Positions 33,786 to 41,761 of a stretch of DNA of 51,213 bases are shown here, in pieces. Position 1 is the first letter of the stretch; every line of letters starts with the position of its first letter. The notes beneath the pieces are model-generated. The model was not told the DNA's origin. It saw nothing but the letters and a program-made list of their open reading frames with translations, and made no database searches. The stretch comes from Caballeronia mineralivorans PML1(12) (GTDB lineage Bacteria > Pseudomonadota > Gammaproteobacteria > Burkholderiales > Burkholderiaceae), in NCBI RefSeq assembly GCF_001028175.1, contig NZ_AEJF01000124.1:1-51213 (forward strand). The letters are read 5' to 3'. The position numbers were made by a program, and so were the translations under genes.

Positions 33786-34700
33786 TCAGGAATCCGAAGC
33801 GATATCAAGAATCGCGTGGGCCCTAACCGGAAACGTACCCATCCCCCGGATTTTCGGAGGAACCGCCCAGAAGCCGAAGCCGTCAATCGGTAGGGCCGAC
33901 AGGTTGGTCAAATGTTCGACAATAGGAATTCCGGCCCCAAGCAGCACCGAATGCACCGGACGTGCCGGGTCCGTTGTGTCATCAATGTTCAATGAGTCGA
34001 TACCCACGAGAACCGCTCCTTCGTCGCGCAGGTACTCGGCAGCGGTCTTCGTTAAAAACGGGTGACCCTCAAAGTATTGATCCGAACGCCAGTGCCGATC
34101 CCAACCCGTATTCACCAGGACGGCGCGACCGTTCACATTAACCGCAGCAAAATGAGTCCAGTCAATCGACCGCGTTTCCATACCGGTCAGGCGCACAACG
34201 ACACCAGCGATGTTGGACATGCGCGGCAATGGCATGGTGGACAGATCGTTTCCGTCCAGATAGCGGTGATATGGCGTATCGATGTAGGTTCCCGTGTTCG
34301 CCACCATGTCGATCCTGCCGATCTGGAACTCAGTGTCAGCCGCATACGCGCCACGCGACTGGATATGCGAAATGTGATCGCAAATCAGTGGCGCCGGCAG
34401 GCCCTTGTAAGTGATCATCCCGTTTTCGATCACGTGACTCAGGTCGATCATCGAGGACTCCTGCTCACTCGAAAGCACGACCTGTCGCGAGGCACGCTTG
34501 TGCTGCTCCTCGATGATCTGTTTGTTCAGGATATTGACTTTACCCACCATCAGCAGACGAAGGTCCTTGACGATATAGGCCGCCAGTGCGTCGTCGGCGA
34601 TCCCGCCTCCATCGATATCGAGGCGAAAACCCTGGCCCTGGATGCCGCCGCCGTTTGAAAACTCCACTTCGAAATCGAAACTGACGCGTTTGTCGACCAT
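33786..34700 (-). CDS. Cyclase-family (KynB/PF04199-like) protein with extra N-terminal domain
   Basis: A 304-residue protein. Residues 1-69 form a separate small domain (VSFDFEVEFSNGGGIQGQG, ending EEQHKRAS); from residue 83 (MIDLSHVIENGMITYKGLP) comes the cyclase/arylformamidase fold with WTHFAAVNVNGRAVLVNTGWD and VGIDSLNIDD. The usual metal motif HxGTHxD is NTGTYIDTPYH here, so two His ligands are replaced by Asn and Tyr while the Asp stays. The ATG at 34700 has an AGG site; it lies 11 bp after the CGNR regulator and is surely co-transcribed. Amide or lactone hydrolase activity is typical of the family; this substrate is unknown. Confidence 0.85.
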   Translation of the reverse strand: MVDKRVSFDFEVEFSNGGGIQGQGFRLDIDGGGIADDALAAYIVKDLRLLMVGKVNILNKQIIEEQHKRASRQVVLSSEQESSMIDLSHVIENGMITYKGLPAPLICDHISHIQSRGAYAADTEFQIGRIDMVANTGTYIDTPYHRYLDGNDLSTMPLPRMSNIAGVVVRLTGMETRSIDWTHFAAVNVNGRAVLVNTGWDRHWRSDQYFEGHPFLTKTAAEYLRDEGAVLVGIDSLNIDDTTDPARPVHSVLLGAGIPIVEHLTNLSALPIDGFGFWAVPPKIRGMGTFPVRAHAILDIASDS

Positions 34701-34711
34701 GATCTGCCTAT

Positions 34712-35269
34712 TCACAAGGATGAGTTGGCGCGGGCGCGGTGCTCGCGCACTTTTGCCCGATTGCCGCAGCCCGACGCCGAAGAACACCAGCGGCGTTTAC
34801 CGGGCCTGGAGGTATCCACAAACACCATCCGGCACTCGGGACAGGTCCGAATACGCGAGCGGCGCTCACCCAGAATCAGCTCAATGGCATCGGCTGCGAT
34901 TGTCGAAAAAGCGGCCTTGACAGGGTATGAGGCCTCAAGCTCGAAGTGCACCCCTTTAATCACTGGGCGCAGAGGCATCTGTACAGACCACCGGTTGATG
35001 GTCTTGACATCCCCAATTGCTGCCGCGGTCCCATCGATAGCGGTAAGCGCAAGCCGGTAGATCGCATCGCGAAGCTCGCGGGCGTCGGCAAGATTCGCGG
35101 CCGTGGCTCGTTTACGAAAAGGACAAACCAAGCGCGCGGCATCAAGCCATCGATCAAGATCGCCAGACGTGACAAGATGCTCCACCGGTTCGGCGCGGCG
35201 ATTGCCGAGCGTGTCCACGAAATCCAGGCAGAGACTGCCACTAATAAACTCGAAGTTCGCTCTACTCAT
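34712..35269 (-). CDS. CGNR zinc-finger (ABATE-type) transcriptional regulator
   Basis: A 185-residue protein. The N-terminal ABATE-like region begins FEFISGSLCLDFVDTLGNR. The C-terminal zinc finger has CPECRMVFVDTS and the signature WCSSASGCGNRAKVREHR. Proteins of this layout are stress-related DNA-binding regulators. It is the first gene of a two-gene operon with the cyclase, and a dyad TGTAACC-N9-GGTTACA directly abuts its start codon, suggesting autoregulation. Confidence 0.92.
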   Translation of the reverse strand: MSRANFEFISGSLCLDFVDTLGNRRAEPVEHLVTSGDLDRWLDAARLVCPFRKRATAANLADARELRDAIYRLALTAIDGTAAAIGDVKTINRWSVQMPLRPVIKGVHFELEASYPVKAAFSTIAADAIELILGERRSRIRTCPECRMVFVDTSRPGKRRWCSSASGCGNRAKVREHRARANSSL

Positions 35270-35291
35270 GTAACCATAATAACAGGTTACA
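35269..35291. promoter_or_regulatory. Dyad at the CGNR regulator start, probable operator
   Basis: TGTAACC-N9-GGTTACA, perfect seven-base arms, touching the ATG of the CGNR gene. Binding here would block translation-start or promoter-proximal DNA of the regulator-cyclase operon. Confidence 0.65.
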
Positions 35292-35402
35292 CAGAGGCGT
35301 CAAACTTTGGGCAATCTGGCTTGCACGGGAGTTCACGTCGGCGTGGTTTGAATACGTCTGGTACGAAGACCGCTGCATATCGCGCAGCGCAGCAGAGTGA
35401 AG

Positions 35403-38303
35403 TCACGACGTGCCCACATACCTCGCTACCAGTCGCAGAATCTCCTGCGACTGGTAGCGCTGGGCTAGTTGACTCAACTGACGCGCGAATGGCCGATATC
35501 GCTCGTCGAGTTCACCGACCCGGTGCGCCCACAACTGGATTTCGCGCATATCGCCCATCCGTGCCAGATAGTGAAGCGCTTCCATTTCCGGCCCGGGAGG
35601 AATGACGATGGGTCCATCCGTAAAACTGTCCGAAACGCGTGTGGCATCGGGCTTGTACGTCCATTCAAGCTTTAACAGTGTCGCGATCTGCTCAAGCAAT
35701 TGGTTCTGTTCAATCGGCTTGCTCAGGAAAGCGTCAGCACCGGCTGTCATGCTGCGGAGCTTGTCGCTGCTCGCCGCGCTGGCCGACGTTGCGATAACCG
35801 GCACCTTGCTCAGGCTGCCCGCTTTCGCACGCAGCTCCCGGATGCTGTCCTGGCCGTTGAGCCCGGGCATGAAGATATCCATGAGAATCACATCCGGATT
35901 CAATCGTTCGGCTTCCTCAATTCCTGAACGGCCGTCTTCGGCCTCGAACGTTTCGAAGCCCAGGGACGCCAACATCTCGACTGCGACCGCACGATTGATC
36001 GAAACGTCGTCGACGATCAGGACCTTTTTCCGCGGTCCGCTATAGCCCGTTGCAATTGCCGTTGGCTGCCGACGGCCAATCTCGCCGGTCGTGGCCGGCA
36101 ACTGCAGCTCGAACCAGAACGTACTTCCTTCATTCATGCGACTCTTGACACGAATCTCACCGCCCATCAGTTTGACGAACTGCTGACTGATCGCGAGCCC
36201 CAGGCCGGTGCCGCCGATGCGGCGGCTCTCTTCGCCAAACTGCTCGAAAGGACGGAACAATAATGTCTGGTGGTCGTCGTCAATGCCAATGCCTGTATCG
36301 CGCACCTCGAAACGCACACGCGCCAAACCGTCGCGGCCAGCGTGCAGCGCAACGTTGAATGTCACGTGGCCCTGGTCGGTGAACTTCACCGCATTCGCGA
36401 GCAAGTTCAGCAACACCTGGCAGAGTCGATTGGCGTCGGCACGGATTCCACATGGCGAGTCAGCGGTCACATTGCACACGAAGTTCAAGCCTTTCTGTTC
36501 GGCTCTGACACGGATGATCTCTTCGATCGAGCGCAGGAAATCGACCAGGTTGATGTCGCTCAGGCTGAGCTCCAATTTGCCTGCTTCTATCTTCGAAAAT
36601 TCCAGCACGTCGTTGATCAGGGTTAGCAGTTGCAGACCGCTCTGCTGGATCACATTGATATTGTCGCGATACTTCCCCCCCAGCGTCTTATCGCGCAGCA
36701 GGATCTGCGTGTAGCCCAGGATGCCGTTCAGCGGCGTGCGGAGTTCATGACTGATCATTGCCAGGAACTCGCTCTTTGCGCGATTGGCGGTTTCCGCGGC
36801 GTGCCGTGCCTCTCGCTCGGCTTCCGCTTGCCTGCGCTCGGTCACGTCTACGGCAACGCCAATCAACTCGTTGATCGCGCCCGACTGATCGGGCACGGTG
36901 CGCGCGATGGCAGAGATATACCGGATCGACCCGTCCGGCAGAATCACTCGAAACTCGTGTTCGATGTTCCGCGGCTCCCGCATTGCGTCCGCAATCGACG
37001 CTTGCATCATCGGCCGATCGTCCGGATGAATGCAGTTGACGACCAGCTCAAGACTGGGTTCGACCTCCCCCGGAGTAAAGCCAAAAATCCGGAAATGCTC
37101 GTCGGACCAGACAACGGTGCCGGACGGGATGTGCCAGGACCAGCTTCCCGTGTGGCTCAACCGCTGCCCTTCCGATTGCAGCGCTTCGCTGCGCCGCAAC
37201 TCCTCCTCCATCTTCCTGCGTTCGGTGACGTCGCGGGCAATGCCGACCGTACCTGCCTGTTGCCCGCGTCCGTCGCCGAACGGCGTCTTGATCGTCTCCA
37301 CCCATGTGCAGCGACCGCTTGCTTCGGCGTGGTGCTCTTCAATCCGTTTGCGCCGCCCCGAGGCCATCACCTCTGCATCGTCAGCGCGGTAGGCCAGCGC
37401 GTATTCACGGGGGTGCACATCGAAATCGGTCTTACCGATTATTCCCGCCGGTTCGTCGCAGCCCAACGCGCGTGCCAGGGCGCGGTTGACTGCTACATAA
37501 CGGCCATCGGTGTCTTTAACCCACGCGAGATCCGGAATGTTGTCGAGGATCGCGGCCATCTGGGCGTTCGCGCTGCCGAGCTCGCTAGCGTGCCGCTCGA
37601 GTCGCCCTACCATCATGTTGATCGCGTCGACCAACTGATCGAGCTCGTCCCGTTTCCGCCGGGGACGGCGCAGCAGCAGAGGGACGACGCACGGTTTGCG
37701 CACGCGTAGCGCCGTGGCGATATCGACGAGATGGCGCGTCGCGAGCCGGTGAACCATGAACAAAATGAACAGCGCGACTAAAAACGTCTTCATCGCGTTA
37801 CTCACCAGGATCACGAAGGCCTCACGCAGCAGATCCCGATAAATGTCCGTCAGGCTGGCCTCAAGATGCAGGACGCCGATTTGGTGCGCATCCTTGTCGC
37901 AGCAGTAAACTGGAAACTCCCTGACGACTACGTTTTCCGCCTGCCTGGAGCCGCGAGAAATCGTCAACGGGTGCGTGGTGTGAGTTTCGCGGACCTCGAC
38001 GTATCGGATCAGCGGCAGGCGCAACATTCCGTCAAGCTGGCCCTCAAGCTGTTTGCTGTCAAGAGCCCACAGCGCATTGCCCAGGCCGCGCGCATAGCCT
38101 TCTTCAATTTCGTTGAAACGGCTCTGCAGCCCGGAGACTTCGGCCTGGTAACTCAGCATGAGCTGAACGGTAGTCACGACCAGCGTCACCACAGTGCTGA
38201 ACAGCAGCACACGGGCGAGCAAGGCGACTGCAATACCGCCTCTCGGCGCGCGGAACGGCTTCGACAACGAGCCGGTTTGGGTAGCTTGCAAGGTTGTGTC
38301 CAT
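35403..38303 (-). CDS. Membrane-bound hybrid histidine kinase with two PAS domains and a receiver
   Basis: A 966-residue sensor kinase. TM1 is at about 26-50, a periplasmic sensor loop at 51-165 (with Cys134-Cys135) and TM2 at 166-185. A HAMP-like linker spans 186-240. PAS1 lies at about 245-360 and PAS2 at 380-490. HisKA has His519 in SHELRTPLNG; the ATPase domain has N-box LLANAVKF, DTGIGI (669-674) and GTGLGL (698-703); the receiver phospho-acceptor is Asp809 (ILMDIFMPG) with Lys862. A C-terminal helical extension (about 875-966) might be a degenerate Hpt-like part but has no obvious His motif. No DNA-binding response regulator is adjacent. The gene follows a periplasmic sugar-binding protein by 262 bp. 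Confidence 0.95.
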   Translation of the reverse strand: MDTTLQATQTGSLSKPFRAPRGGIAVALLARVLLFSTVVTLVVTTVQLMLSYQAEVSGLQSRFNEIEEGYARGLGNALWALDSKQLEGQLDGMLRLPLIRYVEVRETHTTHPLTISRGSRQAENVVVREFPVYCCDKDAHQIGVLHLEASLTDIYRDLLREAFVILVSNAMKTFLVALFILFMVHRLATRHLVDIATALRVRKPCVVPLLLRRPRRKRDELDQLVDAINMMVGRLERHASELGSANAQMAAILDNIPDLAWVKDTDGRYVAVNRALARALGCDEPAGIIGKTDFDVHPREYALAYRADDAEVMASGRRKRIEEHHAEASGRCTWVETIKTPFGDGRGQQAGTVGIARDVTERRKMEEELRRSEALQSEGQRLSHTGSWSWHIPSGTVVWSDEHFRIFGFTPGEVEPSLELVVNCIHPDDRPMMQASIADAMREPRNIEHEFRVILPDGSIRYISAIARTVPDQSGAINELIGVAVDVTERRQAEAEREARHAAETANRAKSEFLAMISHELRTPLNGILGYTQILLRDKTLGGKYRDNINVIQQSGLQLLTLINDVLEFSKIEAGKLELSLSDINLVDFLRSIEEIIRVRAEQKGLNFVCNVTADSPCGIRADANRLCQVLLNLLANAVKFTDQGHVTFNVALHAGRDGLARVRFEVRDTGIGIDDDHQTLLFRPFEQFGEESRRIGGTGLGLAISQQFVKLMGGEIRVKSRMNEGSTFWFELQLPATTGEIGRRQPTAIATGYSGPRKKVLIVDDVSINRAVAVEMLASLGFETFEAEDGRSGIEEAERLNPDVILMDIFMPGLNGQDSIRELRAKAGSLSKVPVIATSASAASSDKLRSMTAGADAFLSKPIEQNQLLEQIATLLKLEWTYKPDATRVSDSFTDGPIVIPPGPEMEALHYLARMGDMREIQLWAHRVGELDERYRPFARQLSQLAQRYQSQEILRLVARYVGTS

Positions 38304-38565
38304 TGAGAAGCGGTCGTCATGACTTTAACTTCTATCCCGCGGCGGCGGGTCATCGCTCTGTCCGAATCGCAGCACGAGACGTCCGGTGTGGAAAGTGAAA
38401 TAAATGCCTAGGAAACCAGAGAAGCTGCGCGTGTTTCCGGACATCACGCCGGTTTCAAGCCGGCACTCGCATGTGCATTTGTCGCAGGGCGTGCGGTCGG
38501 GTACAGCTCAAGCACGACTGCCCCGACCATTTGACGCGACCTCGCGAGCAACGACTCCGGCGCCG

Positions 38566-39600
38566 CTACTGCGCGTAGTGCGCCAGCACGGCCCGGATCG
38601 CGCTATCGTTCATATTGGCCTGAGTCACCGTCACCACATCGACGAATACCCTTGGCCGGGATGGATGGCCTTGCAAGTCCGCGACCAATGTTTCGAGCGC
38701 CAGATAACCCATACGATAAGGATCCTGCACGACGTCGGCGTATACCACACCGCGTTTTAGTGCATCCAGGAACTCCGGCCGCCAGTCGAACACGACCAGA
38801 CGCGGGCGATCGCCGGCCGGCATGGCCTCGACGACCCGCAAAGCGCCATCGGCTGTCGTCTCGTTAGGCGCGAAGACCGCATCGAGGTGGCCTGCATAGC
38901 CATTCAAGGCCTTGAGAACCCCTTCCTGAGTCTCGTGGAACCGGTAGCCGACATAAGCTTCGACAACCACCTCCCAGCCCATCTCCCGCGCCGCAGCCAG
39001 AAACCCGTTTTCACGCTCGGTCGTGGAACTGATGTTCGGTGAGAGCCGCAGCACCGCGATCTTGGCACCCTTGTGCAGGACCGGTGCAAGGCTGAGAGCC
39101 GCAGTTCTGCCCGCTGCAAAATTGTCGGTGGTGACGGTGGAGATGGCCTTGTAGTCGGTGCTGCTCCGGTCTATCAGCACGGTAGGGACCGTAATTGAAA
39201 CCGGAGTCGCTACGTCTTCCAGCGGTTCGGGCGCCAATACAATGCCGGCGACCCCGCTCTGCACCATGTAGTCGATCATTCGCAACTGGACATTGCGTTC
39301 CGTGCCGAGCGAGGCGCCGTCAGAAGGATTGCGCATGACCAGGTCGACATGCAGGTCGAGCGCTGCACGCTGGATACCCTTGGTCATCGTCTGCCAGAAA
39401 ACTTGCACCGAGCCAGCCAGTACGACGCCGACCTTGGTCGCCGAAGCCATGGGAGCCGTGCCGGCGAGTACGGCAAACAATGCGACAAGCACCAGGGCCT
39501 TGCGCAGGGAGGGTTTCCTGTGGCTCCGGACATGCGCTCCCCGCGCGTCGCAAACCTCGACGGGTTGCAACGCCGCATTCCACCGCCTTGATAATTTCAC
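38566..39600 (-). CDS. Periplasmic sugar-binding-like protein, probable accessory sensor
   Basis: A 344-residue Peripla_BP_4 (RbsB/TorT-like) protein. The hydrophobic signal segment RKALVLVALFAVLAG ends at PMASA near residue 54 after an unusually long N-region; the mature part begins TKVGVVLAGSVQVFWQTMTKG. Typical elements are GVAGIVLAPEPLEDV, VLIDRSSTDYKA and AVFAPNETTADGALR. I prefer the GTG at 39600 (GAGGAG seven bases upstream); an ATG at 39621 is also possible. No ABC permease or ATPase is nearby, whereas a hybrid kinase gene follows, so it may present a ligand to that kinase, as TorT does for TorS. Confidence 0.88.
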   Translation of the reverse strand: MKLSRRWNAALQPVEVCDARGAHVRSHRKPSLRKALVLVALFAVLAGTAPMASATKVGVVLAGSVQVFWQTMTKGIQRAALDLHVDLVMRNPSDGASLGTERNVQLRMIDYMVQSGVAGIVLAPEPLEDVATPVSITVPTVLIDRSSTDYKAISTVTTDNFAAGRTAALSLAPVLHKGAKIAVLRLSPNISSTTERENGFLAAAREMGWEVVVEAYVGYRFHETQEGVLKALNGYAGHLDAVFAPNETTADGALRVVEAMPAGDRPRLVVFDWRPEFLDALKRGVVYADVVQDPYRMGYLALETLVADLQGHPSRPRVFVDVVTVTQANMNDSAIRAVLAHYAQ

Positions 39601-39928
39601 TTCGCTCTCCTCGCTCCCCATCTGGTACGTCGCTCCTGGCGCAGCATTGCTTCATTCAGAAGCAATCGCCGCGTGGAAGGTCTCATCCGACTCGGCCTGC
39701 ATTGCATTTGAGCCCACTCGAAAGCTGTTTCCAGACGCCTGCAACGTAACGACCCCGGAAAGAGGTGTCAATGTATCGCGCAAATTTTCAACCCCTCTAC
39801 ATCACGCCGCTTTCACCGGAATGCCAATGTCCAGGCATCGCTAAAGAAAGCAGAAATGCCGGTCGTTAAATTGTCTGGACGCACAGCACTGGACAAACAA
39901 TAAGGCCCACCCGACTCGCCTGGATGCA
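39601..39928. other. Intergenic region between divergent genes
   Basis: About 330 bp between the binding-protein gene and the plus-strand gene at 39929. It must contain both promoters; no clear operator dyad was seen. Confidence 0.4.
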
Positions 39929-40594
39929 ATGAAAAAAAACTATAGTCAGGAACTGGACTCAGCATACGCCTTCACCACAAAACTCGAGGCGTCGTTTGAA
40001 CGGCTTGCGTCGCGGCATGGCAGCCTGTTTACGCCGGAACTCGGCGAGAAAATACACATCGCTTTTCAGCATATCGGCATCCGGTCATTCATCAAAGCCG
40101 CTGGGCAATGCATCAAGTGGAGTCACGCGCTTCGGCCCGTTGTTGAGGAAGTCCTGGGTGTACGGGTCCTGCTAACGATCGGACAGGTTCGCAAACCGAC
40201 GCTTGCGTTCTTCGACCCCAGCTTCGACGATCTGGAAAGATGGTATTGCCGAGGCTTCGATGCCCGGGATATAGCGGGGAGATCGGGCGTCAACATGCAC
40301 GCGTGGTGGACCCTGCCAACGGGCGAGATTCTTGACGCAACCTTATGGTCCACATTGGCAGTCGCGTGGAATGAGCCGGAACGTCTCGGGGCGGTGACTG
40401 GCGGCTGGCCTGACAAGATCGCGCCAAATCTGCGTTATGTCCCCATGGTGGTCGGCGACGACTACATCGAGAAAGTCGAGCGGCGAATGGCGCATGGTCG
40501 TTTTCTCGCACGCGAGTGCACGGTGGCGGAACTGGAAGCTCCCCCTGTCATGGGAGGGTGGCCCAATAGCGACTTCCGTGTACCTGGCAGTTGA
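39929..40594 (+). CDS. Hypothetical protein with transglutaminase-like Cys-His-Asp pattern
   Basis: A 221-residue cytosolic protein (no signal peptide) that I cannot assign to a named family. The arrangement GQCIKWSHALRPVVEEVLG (Cys61), NMHAWWTLPTGEILD (His124) and DATLW (Asp136) resembles the transglutaminase-like/papain-like cysteine hydrolase order Cys, His, Asp. The stretch between them contains a run of beta-type hydrophobic residues (VRVLLTIGQV). Other possibilities are an acyltransferase or a simple structural match. It stands alone between the sensor genes and a transposase-derived gene. Confidence 0.7.
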   Translation: MKKNYSQELDSAYAFTTKLEASFERLASRHGSLFTPELGEKIHIAFQHIGIRSFIKAAGQCIKWSHALRPVVEEVLGVRVLLTIGQVRKPTLAFFDPSFDDLERWYCRGFDARDIAGRSGVNMHAWWTLPTGEILDATLWSTLAVAWNEPERLGAVTGGWPDKIAPNLRYVPMVVGDDYIEKVERRMAHGRFLARECTVAELEAPPVMGGWPNSDFRVPGS

Positions 40595-40828
40595 GCGCTT
40601 AAAGCTCATGAGCTTATAGAACCGATGCGTTTTTCTGCCCGTCCGTTCAGATGCGAAAACGTCACTCGACATGCCAACGTTGCCAGCAGCCTCCGACACT
40701 TGTCGCCTTTGTCGCTGAGTGTGGAATGCGGACAATCTATCCACGCAAGGCAGATGTGGATTCGCCCCGGGGTATGCGTTCCCGGCGCTGACTCCTATGA
40801 CCTGGGCAATTCCAGCTGATTTGGCCAT

Positions 40829-41761
40829 TCAAGTATTCGATGCCGAACCGATTGAAGTCCCTTCCTGTTCCATTTCGTCATACGCCTCCTCTGTAACGGG
40901 TTCAGGCATTGTGCGCGCAATGGGCCACCTCGCCACGCCGGCGGCCAGTGCCATCTGCGCGGCAATCGGCATAGGGTCATGCTCGTCAATCCACCGGCAG
41001 GCCCAGTCGAGCGCGTATTTCTGCGCCGTCTCGACGTCTCCGAAGCGCGGGCCGATGAGACCGGACCGCTCGACGCGTCGTCCGTTTTTTGTGATCTCCG
41101 CCCATGCGCGAAACAATTCCTTCGACGCCGGATCCGCGGTGGCCTGGATGATGTAACCGCGCCGCTCGACAATCTGCATGGTGGGCAAGGGCTTGCCCCT
41201 CCACGGCGACCCGCATGGGTGACTCAGCCATCGCGGCGGGCGCGCGGCCGTCATTGCATTCGACTCGATGCGTACAGGTTCGTCAGCCGCACGGCCAGAG
41301 AGTTGCCGGGTGATTTCATCAAACGGATCGATCGAATGCCGGCCGTTCATCTTGCAAGGTGCCGCCTGCCACAGCTCGGGTCTCTTCCAAAGCACGCCGC
41401 GCAGGCCGTCGTTGTCCTGGCTGTGCGCACCGCGCCGCAGGGCGGACCTGGTCACGGCAGAAGAAGAGTTCGGGATATAGGCGAACGTGCGCCCTATGGG
41501 CGCCAACAGCCGGATGATCCTCGCAAGCGTGCCGTTCAACTGCCATTCTTCGAATCGGCACCGGCATGTGGGCGCTGACGGATAGCGGCCTGGCAGGTTC
41601 GCCCACGGTTCGCCGGTTGTCAGAATCCACAGAACGGCATTCGCCACAATGCGCGGGTTTGCGCGGGGCCTGCCACGTCGGTTCAGGCGAGTCACGGGCT
41701 TGTCGGCAAGAATCGGCTCAAGGAGCGCCCATTCGTCATTGCTTAGCTCATCGAAGAACAT
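40829..41761 (-). CDS. Transposase-derived protein: IS5-type N-terminal domain joined to a non-transposase C-terminus
   Basis: A 310-residue protein. Residues 1-95 match the N-terminal (DUF4096-like) region of IS5-family transposases: MFFDELSNDEWALLEPIL, RRGRPRANPRIVANAVLWIL and the PSAPTCRCRFEEWQ segment. After a variable linker there is no DDE core; residues 197-262 form another domain (YIIQATADPASKELFRAWAE and SGLIGPRFGDVETAQKYAL). A very good GGAGGA site precedes the ATG at 41761, and no inverted repeats were found around the gene, so it looks domesticated rather than mobile. Function unknown. Confidence 0.75.
   Translation of the reverse strand: MFFDELSNDEWALLEPILADKPVTRLNRRGRPRANPRIVANAVLWILTTGEPWANLPGRYPSAPTCRCRFEEWQLNGTLARIIRLLAPIGRTFAYIPNSSSAVTRSALRRGAHSQDNDGLRGVLWKRPELWQAAPCKMNGRHSIDPFDEITRQLSGRAADEPVRIESNAMTAARPPRWLSHPCGSPWRGKPLPTMQIVERRGYIIQATADPASKELFRAWAEITKNGRRVERSGLIGPRFGDVETAQKYALDWACRWIDEHDPMPIAAQMALAAGVARWPIARTMPEPVTEEAYDEMEQEGTSIGSASNT

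Noticed and set aside
36630..37709. 359-codon plus-strand frame inside the hybrid kinase gene
   Set aside because: Antisense shadow of PAS and HAMP coding sequence.
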